A stretch of 64,000 nt of DNA from Porphyrobacter sp. GA68 (lineage in GTDB: Bacteria; Pseudomonadota; Alphaproteobacteria; Sphingomonadales; Sphingomonadaceae): positions 744,001 through 808,000 of the forward strand of contig NZ_JAKQYJ010000001.1 in the NCBI RefSeq assembly GCF_022605525.1. Reading direction: 5' to 3'. Numbering within the stretch: the stretch's first letter is position 1; each line of letters begins with the position of its first letter. Below, piece after piece: positions 18,563 to 27,011 of this stretch. The notes beneath the pieces are model-generated. The model saw nothing but the letters and a program-made list of their open reading frames with translations, did no database searches and had not been told where the DNA came from. Position numbers and translations under genes: made by a program.

Positions 18563-19627
18563 TCAGAGAGCTGGCGGCACGCTGGCGATACTGCCTCTGC
18601 GGCGCATGAAGGCAGCCACGGCGCCAAAGCCGAGCAGCATCAGCGCCCAGGTCGCCGGTTCAGGCACTGCCCCGGTCTGTCCCCGATAATTGACGTCATA
18701 GCTGATCGGCCCGAAAGTCTGCGGAGGCGCTTGCGGCGGGCTGCCGACCGGCACAAACCGATAAGACACGCGGAAGGGATCGTAGATCGCTCCGACCGCC
18801 GGGTTCAGATCATCAACTGCGAAGGCCATCAGCGAGGAAGGCGCGAAAGCGGACCGGGCGCTCAGGATGGCACCCTGATTGCGCGGGTCGCCGAACGCCA
18901 CCTGGAAGCTCTGGCACAGGGTCGGATCGGCGCAATCGGTCTGGGTGGTAGTGATCGTCAGGGTCGAGCGGTAATAAAGGTTGGTCCGTTCGCCCGCGCC
19001 CAGCGGTGCCAGCAATACGCTGAGATTGGTGGCGCTCCAGTCCGCCACTGTCCAGTCGGGCGCGTTGTTCTGGACGTTGAAGCCGTTGAACGCCTGCCCG
19101 TCGCTGGTCGCCACTATTGGCGGCGCAGTGGTGGCCGTCCCCGCTGCAGTGTACAGGATCCCTTGGCGCAGACCGGGGTCCTGCGCCACCTCGAAATTGA
19201 ACAGCGCCCTCGCATTGTTCAGGGGCTGCAGAAATGAATTGGCCAGATGGCCGGGGGTGATCTGCGAATCGAACCGCAGATTGACCGGCGACGTGCCCAG
19301 ATTTTCCAGCGTGAAAGTGATGTTGGTGGTCAGCGTCAGGGTGCAATCGCCCACGCACGTCCCGTTGTGCAGAAAGAAAAAGTTGCCGTTGCTGAGCGTC
19401 CCGGTGAGCGACAGGCCCATTTCGGAGACGCCCGTGCCGCTATTCACGCTGCGAAAGATGTCCTGCACGCCGCCCGCGTTCGATCCCGATCCGGACTGAC
19501 CGCCAACCGAGAAGCTCCAGCTGTTCTGGATCGTCGAGCTCTCCGTCACCTGCGCAGCGGCGGGAGCGGACAGGGCCGTGGCGAGCACGATCGGCAGAAG
19601 AGCTGCGGAAAGATCTAGAGGACGCAT
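18563..19627 (-). CDS. PEP-CTERM sorting-signal protein (extracellular)
   Basis: 354 residues from ATG 19627 (AAAGGATC upstream). There is a signal peptide (MRPLDLSAALLPIVLATALSAPAAAQ), a beta-rich Ser/Gly/Asn-rich mature part, and a C-terminal PEP-CTERM tripartite tag: VPEPATWALMLLGFGAVAAF followed by MRRRG. Such tags are cut by exosortase and send the protein to the cell surface or exopolysaccharide matrix. No exosortase gene is in this window. Mature cysteines in GTCVGDC and TQTDCADPTLCQ probably form disulfides. Confidence 0.88.
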   Translation of the reverse strand: MRPLDLSAALLPIVLATALSAPAAAQVTESSTIQNSWSFSVGGQSGSGSNAGGVQDIFRSVNSGTGVSEMGLSLTGTLSNGNFFFLHNGTCVGDCTLTLTTNITFTLENLGTSPVNLRFDSQITPGHLANSFLQPLNNARALFNFEVAQDPGLRQGILYTAAGTATTAPPIVATSDGQAFNGFNVQNNAPDWTVADWSATNLSVLLAPLGAGERTNLYYRSTLTITTTQTDCADPTLCQSFQVAFGDPRNQGAILSARSAFAPSSLMAFAVDDLNPAVGAIYDPFRVSYRFVPVGSPPQAPPQTFGPISYDVNYRGQTGAVPEPATWALMLLGFGAVAAFMRRRGSIASVPPAL

Positions 19628-19671
19628 GTTCGATCCTTTCTCTTGTTTCAACCACACCCGCTCGGCGCAGT

Positions 19672-21531
19672 TCATGCCCGGCGGCGCTGTTCCAGTTGCT
19701 GGCAGAACACGTCGGTTTCGCGCAGCACGTCGTCGGCAAGGGCGATCCGGCGCTGCAGCGCCAGAGCGTCGCGGCAAGTGGCGGCCGCATTCGTGTCGGC
19801 CCCAGCCTGCCGGTAAATGCGCGCTCTCAGCAGAAGCAGTTCCGCCTGATCGGGATCGTCGGCACCATATGCGGCGTCGTAGATCCGCTTCACATTGCCG
19901 GCGAGGCGCAGTGCCTCTGCGGTGCGTCCGGCGCCCGCCTCCATCTCGGCAGCGTAGAAATCCACATCGGCGACGGCAGGATTGTCCTGCCCGTACAGCG
20001 CGGCATAGAGCTGCCGGGCCGCGGCGAGGCGTTGGCGCGCCGCCGCATGATTGTTCTGCGCCGCAAGGATGCGCCCCATCAGCAGCTCTGCCTGCGCAAT
20101 CGTGGGATGTCCGGGTTCCAGTACACGCTGATAGATGCGCAGCGCCGCAGCGATCTTTGCCGCGGCGGCGTCGGGCGAGCCGGCGGTGAGGCTGGCGAAT
20201 GCCTGGTTCTGCAGTGCCTGCGCGGTCTTGACGTGGTTGAGACCATAGCGCGACTTGAGCAGTTCCGCAGCCTCGGTGAACAAGGCGTCGGCACGGCCAT
20301 ATTGCCGCAGTTGCACAAGGGCAAAGGCCGTTCGCATCAGGTTCGTCGCGACTTCGGCGGTCCTGTCCCCCGGCAAGTGCTGGAATGCGCGCGCAGCCTC
20401 GGCAAAGCCGCTTGCGGCCGTTTGGTAGTCGGCCTGCAGCGCGGCGAGGGCAGCCCGCTGCTGAGCGATGTCCGCCAGAATTGCAGGCGCGGGATCGCTG
20501 CCGCCCGCGCGCTGCGCGGCCGCCACCAGCGCTGCCATCCGCCCGGCGTCGCCGTGCTGCATGGCCACGGACGCCATCTTCAGCAGGGTTTCGGCGCGGC
20601 CTTGGCCCTCACCCGGCTCGAGCCGCAATGCATGGCCTAGATCGCGTTCGGCCTCCTCCAGCAGGCCAAGATTGAAATAGATGTCGCCGGTCGCGCGCAA
20701 CAGCCGGGCTGCAACGGCGGGCCTGTCGGTAAATTCTGCGCCGGCCGTGCTGCTCGCCCGGTCGAGAATGGTGAGGGCGGTGATGGTGCGGGGGTTTTCG
20801 GTCGCCGGATTGGCGATTTCAAAGGTTCTGACCAGGAAATCCAGGCTGCTTTCCGCCAGATCGCGTTGTTCAACGGCGACGCGGCGCTGCCCTTCCGCAT
20901 AAATCGCCAGACCTATTGTGACGAGCGCGATCGTGCTGGACGCCGCAGTGACGGCCATCATCCGCCGTTGTCGCCGGGCATGATCCCTCCGGGCCAGCGC
21001 ATCCAGAGGCAGTCCCGACAGCCCTGCGAGCAGCTTGAGCAGGGCAAGGCGGCGGCCATCCTTGCCGGGCCGGATGTCGGCCGCAATCGGCTCTGCCGGA
21101 ATGTCAGACAACGCCCCGCCGGGCAGAAGCCGATAGCGCAGCGCGTCGGGAAAGCACTCCGTCTCACCACCCGAATACGGCTCGCCCGCGGCGATCAGCG
21201 CCAGAGTGCGGTGTTCCCCATGTTCCTGCTTAAACGAACGAATTTCCTCGTTCACCCAGCGGGAGCGCGCCGCGTGGGGGCTGCAGATCACGATCTGGAA
21301 GCGCGAGGCCGACAGCGCCGCCCGCAATTCCGCGCCAAGATCACCGCTTGCCGGAAGCTCCTCGCGGTCGCGAAACACCGGGGGCAGGCGTCTGGGCACC
21401 GCCCCGAAACGGCTGTCCGCGCCCAGCAGTGCCGATGGAAAGCGGTAGCCTTCGATAGCGCGATGCAGCCACCGCGCGACATCGGTATCGGCGTGGCTGT
21501 AGCTGATAAAGGCGCTGTAACCCTCGGCCAC
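19672..21531 (-). CDS. TIR domain - transmembrane helix - TPR protein
   Basis: 619 residues. The TIR domain spans about 1-140: YSAFISYSHADTDVARWLHRAI, then PPVFRDREELPASGDLGAELRAAL, then SRFQIVICSPHAARSRWVNEEIRSFK, where a Glu of WVNEE (95-96) sits at the NADase catalytic position. A membrane helix follows a basic patch (RRDHARRQRR, then about 191-212). From about 225 to the end are many TPR-like helix pairs (LKSRYGLNHVKTAQALQNQAFASL, YQRVLEPGHPTIAQAELLMGRIL). TIR would face the cytoplasm and TPRs the periplasm. It lies between two PEP-CTERM genes, 44 and 16 bases away, all on the minus strand. It could be NAD-cleaving or purely scaffolding. Confidence 0.85.
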   Translation of the reverse strand: MAEGYSAFISYSHADTDVARWLHRAIEGYRFPSALLGADSRFGAVPRRLPPVFRDREELPASGDLGAELRAALSASRFQIVICSPHAARSRWVNEEIRSFKQEHGEHRTLALIAAGEPYSGGETECFPDALRYRLLPGGALSDIPAEPIAADIRPGKDGRRLALLKLLAGLSGLPLDALARRDHARRQRRMMAVTAASSTIALVTIGLAIYAEGQRRVAVEQRDLAESSLDFLVRTFEIANPATENPRTITALTILDRASSTAGAEFTDRPAVAARLLRATGDIYFNLGLLEEAERDLGHALRLEPGEGQGRAETLLKMASVAMQHGDAGRMAALVAAAQRAGGSDPAPAILADIAQQRAALAALQADYQTAASGFAEAARAFQHLPGDRTAEVATNLMRTAFALVQLRQYGRADALFTEAAELLKSRYGLNHVKTAQALQNQAFASLTAGSPDAAAAKIAAALRIYQRVLEPGHPTIAQAELLMGRILAAQNNHAAARQRLAAARQLYAALYGQDNPAVADVDFYAAEMEAGAGRTAEALRLAGNVKRIYDAAYGADDPDQAELLLLRARIYRQAGADTNAAATCRDALALQRRIALADDVLRETDVFCQQLEQRRRA

Positions 21532-21547
21532 GGGAAATCCCGTGCGT

Positions 21548-22060
21548 CTAGGTAGGAGCGGGGATCGGCGAGGCGATTTGGCGCCGCCGTGCCCGCAGCC
21601 CTGCCGCGGCCAGACCGAAGCCGGTCAGAAGCAGTATCCACGTTCCGGGTTCGGGAACGGCGCCAGCGGGTGTGACGCTCAGCCGGTAAGTGACATTCGG
21701 ATCGCGCAGCGCGGCCAGCTGGTAATTCCCCGCGAGCAGCGTCGGCTGGGCCAGAGTACCGCTGAACAGCTGCGGGCCGGTAAGGTCGATTGTCGTGCCG
21801 AGGATAATCAGGCCACCGCCATTCAATTGCCGCACGAAACCCACATCCCGCAGGGCGTCCAGCCCGTCGATGCTGACGACAAGGTTCGCAACGATAAACC
21901 CATCCACCTCTACGCTGTCGGGCACAGGGCTCGCATCGACGGTGAAGCGGATGGTCTGATCGCCATCGAGAGCGAACAGGAGCTGTGCTGCACTGGCCGG
22001 AACCGGAAAGGCTGCCACGCTGAGCAAAGCTAAAGAAAACAGATGGTTTTTCAGAGACAT
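21548..22060 (-). CDS. PEP-CTERM sorting-signal protein (small)
   Basis: 170 residues from ATG 22060 (AGGGGGATC upstream). There is a signal peptide (MSLKNHLFSLALLSVAAFPVPASA), a beta-rich mature part (QLLFALDGDQTIRFTVDASPVPDSVEVDG), and a PEP-CTERM tag VPEPGTWILLLTGFGLAAAG with RARRR. Its stop lies 16 bases before the TIR-TPR start on the same strand, so it is likely the first gene of a short transcript 22060 to 18563. Its substrate or matrix role is unknown. Confidence 0.88.
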   Translation of the reverse strand: MSLKNHLFSLALLSVAAFPVPASAAQLLFALDGDQTIRFTVDASPVPDSVEVDGFIVANLVVSIDGLDALRDVGFVRQLNGGGLIILGTTIDLTGPQLFSGTLAQPTLLAGNYQLAALRDPNVTYRLSVTPAGAVPEPGTWILLLTGFGLAAAGLRARRRQIASPIPAPT

Positions 22061-22520
22061 AGAGATCCCCCTGCTCATCAGAGCATATCGAGTTAGATAG
22101 AGGGCGACCAATAAATGCTTAAAATTATGTTAATTGCATACACTATATCAAGATGAATGAAAAGCGACATTCTTGTTGCTTTCAACGCACCCTCGCCTTT
22201 CACATGATGATATATGACAGACCATCATCAGCTTTGTGGCATCATTGTCGATTAGTGAAATTGTGTTTCGGCTATCGGCAAGACTTATGTGCCATCATGA
22301 TGCGAACATACGTCATCCGGCGGAAGCGGTGGCGCGCATCATGCTGTTATTTCCCGGTTTGAGTGCGACAGCCGTTGCCGACAGGCTGCCGGCGCACCGC
22401 CGCGCTTTGCTCAGAGGAAGGTTGGCGTATGTAGGCCCATCTGCGCCGATAAGGCCGCCCCGGGCGTCTCAGCGGCCAGCCCTTCTCGACCAACCAGGTT
22501 CGCAGCCTGGTGGTGGCACG
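22061..22520. other. AT-richer intergenic stretch, no supported gene
   Basis: This 460-base gap between the PEP-CTERM gene and fliL is clearly poorer in GC than its surroundings, especially 22085-22330. It contains repeated small words such as CATCATGATG/CATGATGATA and ATATATGA. A 69-codon frame at 22153-22362 (MNEKRHSCC...) has no ribosome site and no recognisable composition. The part up to about 22200 should hold the promoter of the PEP-CTERM/TIR unit. Confidence 0.5.
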
Positions 22521-23105
22521 TTATTGCACCAGGTACCCTTCGAAGAAAACCTGATCGACCCCGCCGAAACCCTCCGCCTCGGTCAGCACCGCGTTGATCG
22601 CGGCAGTGAGCCTTTTCTGAAGTGCAGCCTTGCCGTTCATGCTGGTCGCCTGCGTCTCGGTCGTATCGGCCAGCTCGACCAGCACGGCAGAACGCAGCGC
22701 CAGCTGGTGCTTGGCCAGCCATTGCAGCACGCGCGCGTCGCGCCGCGTGGACGCGGCAAGGTTGACCTGTATCAGCGCCGGCGACCCGCGCAGATTGGAA
22801 GTGAAGCTGTCGTCGAAGCGAAAGTAGCTGGTCCGGTAGGGACTGCCACCTTCGCCATCCACCAGTTCTGCCGCACCCGCGTCTTTGGCTGCCGGCAGAA
22901 GATGCGCGAACGGATCCGTTTCGCCCTTGCGGATCAGACCGGGATGGTCAGGCAGGTCAGAGGAGCGGGCGGCCGAGCCAAGCCAGCCAGCGGCGAGTGC
23001 GGCATACGCGCCCCCCGCGCCCGCTCCCAGGAGCAGGAGCGCACCCAGGATCAGCTTCAGCTTGCCGCGGGCGGGCGCGGGCTTCTGGTCGTTTGCTTGG
23101 TTCAT
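22521..23105 (-). CDS. fliL: Flagellar basal-body-associated protein FliL
   Basis: About 194 residues from ATG 23105, with GAAGGAG seven bases upstream (an earlier ATG at 23111 overlaps that site). One N-terminal membrane helix (LKLILGALLLLGAGAGGAYAALAAGW) is followed by the periplasmic FliL domain: LIQVNLAASTRRDARVLQWLAKHQLALRSAVLVELADTT... LQKRLTAAINAVL... VDQVFFEGYLVQ, with the typical ending V..V.F..YL.Q. It stabilises the stator around the flagellar motor. fliK lies 21 bases upstream. No other flagellar gene is in this window. Confidence 0.88.
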   Translation of the reverse strand: MNQANDQKPAPARGKLKLILGALLLLGAGAGGAYAALAAGWLGSAARSSDLPDHPGLIRKGETDPFAHLLPAAKDAGAAELVDGEGGSPYRTSYFRFDDSFTSNLRGSPALIQVNLAASTRRDARVLQWLAKHQLALRSAVLVELADTTETQATSMNGKAALQKRLTAAINAVLTEAEGFGGVDQVFFEGYLVQ

Positions 23106-23126
23106 TGCCATCTCCTTCGGCTTGCG

Positions 23127-24407
23127 TCAGGCGAAGCGCTGTCCGTGTCTGGTGCCAGGTTCCAGGGCCCGGCCGGCGGCGGTGGGAGCCGGGTGCCACC
23201 GTTCCGGCACATCCGGGTCATGATGCCGCAGTGTCCGCCGCTGCGACGGAGGCGCGCCAGCCCCGCTGTGGGAGGCGTCCTTCTGGAGCAATCCATCGCC
23301 TTGCGCCGGCGGCCCGGCGCCCGGGTTCTTGCCGGCCTGCTGGTCGTGAGCCGACTGCCGGTCGGCGGAGGTCCGGCCCCCTTCCGCTCGTTCGATCAGC
23401 GCGGCGTGCACCGCCGGCAGGAAGTCGGGATCACTCGCGCTCAGGGTCACGGCGACACCAGCATCCGTCGCAGCCTCCAGCCGCAGGTTCACCGCGCCGA
23501 ATTGCTGGTGCGTAATGGTGACGCGAACATGTTCCGGCTGCGTGGCGGCGGTGGGTGACAAGGCAGTGGCAACCGCGACAGCGCTGGCGAGGTCGATCTG
23601 CCTGACCGGGGAGGCGGGCACCGGAAGGGCGGCTGCGGTGTCGCCCGCGCTCGCTGCCCTGACCATCGATGCAGCCGGACTGCCCTGCTGCAGGACGGGT
23701 TCACTTTCCGCATCAGGCTCGCCCGCCAGCTGCGCCTCACCAGATGGCAGGGCCAGAGTGACAGATCGCCCGCCAGCACCTGAAGACGGCCGGGCACCCT
23801 CCGCGGGCAGGGCGAAGACCGCTGGCCCGCCGACGGCCTGCGCGTGAAAACCTGTTCCAACAGGGGGTGGAGAGGCTTCGGCAGGAGCGCCCGGTGTCTG
23901 CGATGGGACCGGACCGGGTGGCGGGGCTTGTGCTGGCAGGGCTAGCGTGACCGCGTCGGCGCGCGCGGCGGCCGCCAACTCGCGGACGGGCGGCGCAGGT
24001 TCGGGCAAGCGGGCAGGCGGGGTCACGGGTTGGCCTGTCGCCAATCCGGCTGCCCGCGCGCTTACCGGTGCTGCCCTGCCCGCCGATGATGACAGGCTGA
24101 TCGTAATCGACGATGCAGCAGGGGCGATGCCCTGCTTCGCCACCGGTAGTTCAGCTTGCACCGGGCCGTCGGGAAGGGCCAGGTCGAACGGCATCACCGC
24201 CAAATCTGCAAGTGGCTCACCGACCGGGTCCGCCTGCTCTCCTTCCAGGAGTGCGCCGAAGTCGGCAACCCCGCCGGTTGCTATCTCTCCTGCGAGCACC
24301 CGAGCTGACAGACCGCCTGCAATCGCAGGGGGGCGATCGGTGATCGGAGGCGTGTTCAAGAGCGTGACCGGATGCATCTGCGAAACCGTCAGCAACGGTT
24401 GTGCCAT
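23127..24407 (-). CDS. fliK: Flagellar hook-length control protein FliK
   Basis: 426 residues, mostly Ala/Pro/Gly-rich low-complexity, as usual for the FliK linker. The conserved C-terminal hook-length domain is at about 305-350: EHVRVTITHQQFGAVNLRLEAATDAGVAVTLSASDPDFLPAVHAAL. A Gln/His/Gly-rich tail follows. FliK is secreted through the flagellar export gate and switches it from hook to filament substrates. It lies just upstream of fliL. ATG 24377 (MHPVTLL) is an alternative start. Confidence 0.78.
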   Translation of the reverse strand: MAQPLLTVSQMHPVTLLNTPPITDRPPAIAGGLSARVLAGEIATGGVADFGALLEGEQADPVGEPLADLAVMPFDLALPDGPVQAELPVAKQGIAPAASSITISLSSSAGRAAPVSARAAGLATGQPVTPPARLPEPAPPVRELAAAARADAVTLALPAQAPPPGPVPSQTPGAPAEASPPPVGTGFHAQAVGGPAVFALPAEGARPSSGAGGRSVTLALPSGEAQLAGEPDAESEPVLQQGSPAASMVRAASAGDTAAALPVPASPVRQIDLASAVAVATALSPTAATQPEHVRVTITHQQFGAVNLRLEAATDAGVAVTLSASDPDFLPAVHAALIERAEGGRTSADRQSAHDQQAGKNPGAGPPAQGDGLLQKDASHSGAGAPPSQRRTLRHHDPDVPERWHPAPTAAGRALEPGTRHGQRFA

Positions 24408-24542
24408 CTGGTCGGCGGAACCGGCGCTTCGACCAACGCGCCGGGCGGCAACTGGAGAAAAACTGCGGTGTCACGGGCAACTGAAGGCGGCAAAAATCTG
24501 CCGCCACCCGCAACGGTTTGCCGCTGCGCTACATGCCGGCGC

Positions 24543-25151
24543 CTACTCTTCCAGCTCGATGTCCCAGTAAAGCCAGTCGCGCCACGTTTCGTGCAGGAAG
24601 TTTGGTGGATAGCATCGCCCGTGCTGCTGCAGCTGCCAGCTGGTGGGACGGATGGGTTGCAGCGCGGGGATCATCTTGGCCTGTTGCGGTGTGCGTCCAC
24701 CCTTCCTCATGTTGCAGGGGGCGCAGGCAGCGACGATGTTTTCCCAGGTTGTCCGGCCACCCAGCCGGCGCGGCACGACATGGTCGAAGGTGAGATTATG
24801 GCCGCTGCCGCAATACTGGCAGGTGAAGCGGTCGCGCAGGAACACGTTGAAGCGGGTGAACGCGGGAAATTGCGACGGCCTTACATATTGCTTCAGGGCG
24901 ATGACGCTCGGCACCTTCATGTCCAGTGAAGGTGAATGCACCGCCCGGTCATAGCTTTCGATGATGTCCACCCGGTCGAGGAACACCGCCTTGATCGCGG
25001 TCTGCCAGGGCCATACGCTGAGCGGGTAGTAAGAGAGGGGGGTGTAGTCCGCGTTCAGCACAAGCGTGGGGCAGGCAGACAGGTTGCGCGTGGGATCGTC
25101 GCCCGCGCTGCGAAAGCGCGCCGCCCGCTCGATCAGTTCGGCTTGGTACAT
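24543..25151 (-). CDS. HNH endonuclease
   Basis: 202 residues from ATG 25151, with GAGGAGA upstream. It has an N-terminal region ACPTLVLNADYTPLSYYPLSVWPWQTAIKAVFLDRVDII, typical of the HNH_5-like family. The HNH core follows: RDRFTCQYCGSGHNLTFDHVVPRRLGGRTTWENIVAACAPCNMRKG, with two CxxC zinc pairs, the DHV His-Asp and the N of N-x-V. This is a widespread single-copy alphaproteobacterial protein; its substrate is unknown. It is divergent from gluQ, 61 bases apart. Confidence 0.9.
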   Translation of the reverse strand: MYQAELIERAARFRSAGDDPTRNLSACPTLVLNADYTPLSYYPLSVWPWQTAIKAVFLDRVDIIESYDRAVHSPSLDMKVPSVIALKQYVRPSQFPAFTRFNVFLRDRFTCQYCGSGHNLTFDHVVPRRLGGRTTWENIVAACAPCNMRKGGRTPQQAKMIPALQPIRPTSWQLQQHGRCYPPNFLHETWRDWLYWDIELEE

Positions 25152-25212
25152 TGCCTGCCGTTCTCCTCGAAGTAAGGTGAACCAAGCATTTGCAGCAAAG
25201 AGCGTCAAGCCT

Positions 25213-26091
25213 GTGACAGTCCCGTCATCCACACCCCAGTTCGGCGCGCGTCCGGGCGTCGTGACCCGGTTTGCGCCAAGTCCCAACGGGATGCTGCATC
25301 TGGGGCATGCCTATTCCGCCATCGTCGCGCATGATCTGGCCGTTCAGTCTGGCGGCCGCTTTCTGCTGCGGGTGGAGGACATCGACGGGGCGCGATCCCG
25401 CCCGGAGCTGGTCGATGAGTTCAGGGCCGATCTGGGATGGCTGGGCCTGGCCTGGAAAGAGGTGGCGCCGCAATCCGCCCGGCTCGCCAGTTACGACGCG
25501 GCGGCGGACCGGTTGCGGGCAATGGGCCTGCTGTATCCGTGCACGTGCACCCGCGCCCAGCTTTCCGCCGCCGAACAGCACAAGGGGCCGATGGGTTCCA
25601 TTTACCCCGGCACCTGCCGCCGGTCGCCGCCAGGCTACGCGTCGGGGGCAGGGGTGCAATGGCGGCTGGACACCGGAGAGGCACTGGCCCGTACAGGGCC
25701 GCTGTTGTGGGAAGACGCCATCGCCGGGGTTCAGCAGGCGCGGCCGGATCTTCTTGGCGACGTGGTGCTGATGCGCAAGGATGCGCCTGCGTCCTATCAC
25801 CTGGCAGTGACTCTGGACGATGCCACCGACGGAGTCACGCTGGTAACGCGGGGGCGCGATCTGTTTGCCGCGATGCATGTTCACCGCCTGCTTCAGGCGC
25901 TGCTCGAATTGCCGGTGCCGCGCTGGCACCATCATCCGCTGCTGGTGGACGAGTGCGGAGACAAGCTTGCCAAGCGCCGGGGCTCTCCCGCGCTGGCCGA
26001 CCGGCGCGAAGCAGGCGAGGATGGTGCCAGCCTCGCTGAGGCGCTGCGCAGGCACGCGTTTCCTGCTGGTATATCGCTGCAATCATCCTAG
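25213..26091 (+). CDS. gluQ: Glutamyl-Q tRNA(Asp) synthetase
   Basis: 292 residues from GTG 25213. It has the class I synthetase catalytic core without an anticodon-binding domain. FAPSPNGMLHLGHAYSA carries the HIGH-like motif (HLGH). The zinc site is YPCTCTRAQ...SIYPGTCRR, and the KMSKS-like loop is KLAKRRGSPALADR. GluQ attaches glutamate to queuosine at position 34 of tRNA(Asp). The length (about 290) fits truncated GluRS paralogs rather than GltX. It starts divergently from the HNH gene. Confidence 0.9.
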   Translation: MTVPSSTPQFGARPGVVTRFAPSPNGMLHLGHAYSAIVAHDLAVQSGGRFLLRVEDIDGARSRPELVDEFRADLGWLGLAWKEVAPQSARLASYDAAADRLRAMGLLYPCTCTRAQLSAAEQHKGPMGSIYPGTCRRSPPGYASGAGVQWRLDTGEALARTGPLLWEDAIAGVQQARPDLLGDVVLMRKDAPASYHLAVTLDDATDGVTLVTRGRDLFAAMHVHRLLQALLELPVPRWHHHPLLVDECGDKLAKRRGSPALADRREAGEDGASLAEALRRHAFPAGISLQSS

Positions 26092-26101
26092 ATATCCTGA
26101 C

Positions 26102-26332
26102 ATGAACTACATCCTTGTCCCGGTGCTCGTCATCCTCCTCGTGCTGGTGGTCATATCTCTCGTCCGCGGGATCGTGGCGTTCATGAAGAGCACCAAAATT
26201 GATCTGCAGACCGGGAAGGGGGAGAATGCGACCGATATGCAGCTTCTTCAGAACAAGATGATGTTCAACCGCATCAAGTATCAGGCGCTCGCCATCGTGG
26301 TGGTCGCGATCATCCTCGCCGTCGCGCAGTAG
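26102..26332 (+). CDS. Twin-helix small membrane protein (HIG1-domain type)
   Basis: 76 residues starting MNYILVPVLVILLVLVVISLV. There are two membrane helices: 3-27, and 55-75 (YQALAIVVVAIILAVA). They are joined by a charged loop with LQNKMMFNRIKYQ, which resembles the conserved basic segment (...R-x-K/R-x-Q) of HIG1/twin-TM proteins. In mitochondria HIG1 proteins help cytochrome oxidase assembly. The bacterial role is less known. It lies 11 bases after gluQ and 22 bases before the adenosyltransferase, so likely part of one transcript. Confidence 0.85.
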   Translation: MNYILVPVLVILLVLVVISLVRGIVAFMKSTKIDLQTGKGENATDMQLLQNKMMFNRIKYQALAIVVVAIILAVAQ

Positions 26333-26354
26333 CGCCCGCAGGAGCGCGCCTGAC

Positions 26355-26930
26355 ATGGTCAAGCTCAACAAGATATACACGCGCACGGGCGATGATGGTT
26401 CAACAGGGCTGGTCGACGGATCCCGCGTCAGCAAGGACGGCAACCGGGTTTCTGCCATCGGCCGGGTTGACGAGGCGAACAGCGCCATTGGCATGGCCGC
26501 GGTGGCTGCGCCGGAGGAACTCCGGCAACAACTCGCCCGCATACAGAACGACATGTTCGACCTGGGCGCGGACCTTGCCACGCCCGCGGCGCAGGAAGAC
26601 GACTTTAGTCCTTCGGACATGGTGCTCCGCATCGTCCCCGCGCAGACAGACTGGCTGGAAGAGGGGATCGACACCTTCAATGACCGCTTGCGCCCGCTGA
26701 CCTCCTTCGTTCTGCCCGGAGGTTCGGAGACCGCTGCCCGCCTGCATGTCGCCCGCGCCAGCGTACGGGCCGCAGAAAGGGCAATGGTGGCGCTCTCCCG
26801 GCAGGAGCAGGTAAATCCCGCCGCGCTGGCTTATATCAACCGGCTGTCCGACTGGCTGTTTACTGCGGCAAGATCAGTGAACGGTAACGGCGCCGATGAC
26901 GTGACCTGGGTGCCGGGAGGCAATCGCTAG
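26355..26930 (+). CDS. Cob(I)yrinic acid a,c-diamide adenosyltransferase, PduO type
   Basis: 191 residues. ATP-binding N-terminus KIYTRTGDDGSTGLVDGSRVSKDG and the helix motif AIGRVDEANSAIG are followed by LHVARASVRAAERAMVALS (the R..R.AER motif) and NRLSDWLFTAAR. The reaction moves the adenosyl group of ATP onto cob(I)alamin to make coenzyme B12. There are no cobalamin biosynthesis genes nearby, so it most likely serves a B12-dependent mutase elsewhere. GGAG is 10 bases ahead of the ATG. Confidence 0.93.
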   Translation: MVKLNKIYTRTGDDGSTGLVDGSRVSKDGNRVSAIGRVDEANSAIGMAAVAAPEELRQQLARIQNDMFDLGADLATPAAQEDDFSPSDMVLRIVPAQTDWLEEGIDTFNDRLRPLTSFVLPGGSETAARLHVARASVRAAERAMVALSRQEQVNPAALAYINRLSDWLFTAARSVNGNGADDVTWVPGGNR

Positions 26931-27011
26931 GCCGCTCCGGCTGCCGCACTGGCCAGACGCTCCGCTCTTCGCTACCGCCGCCACATGCTGCACATGCGAA
27001 GGGGATGAACC

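Noticed and set aside
22153-22362. 69-codon plus-strand reading frame (MNEKRHSCC...)
   Set aside because: No ribosome site, odd residue composition (many Cys/Arg/His) and no domain; it lies in the AT-rich gap.
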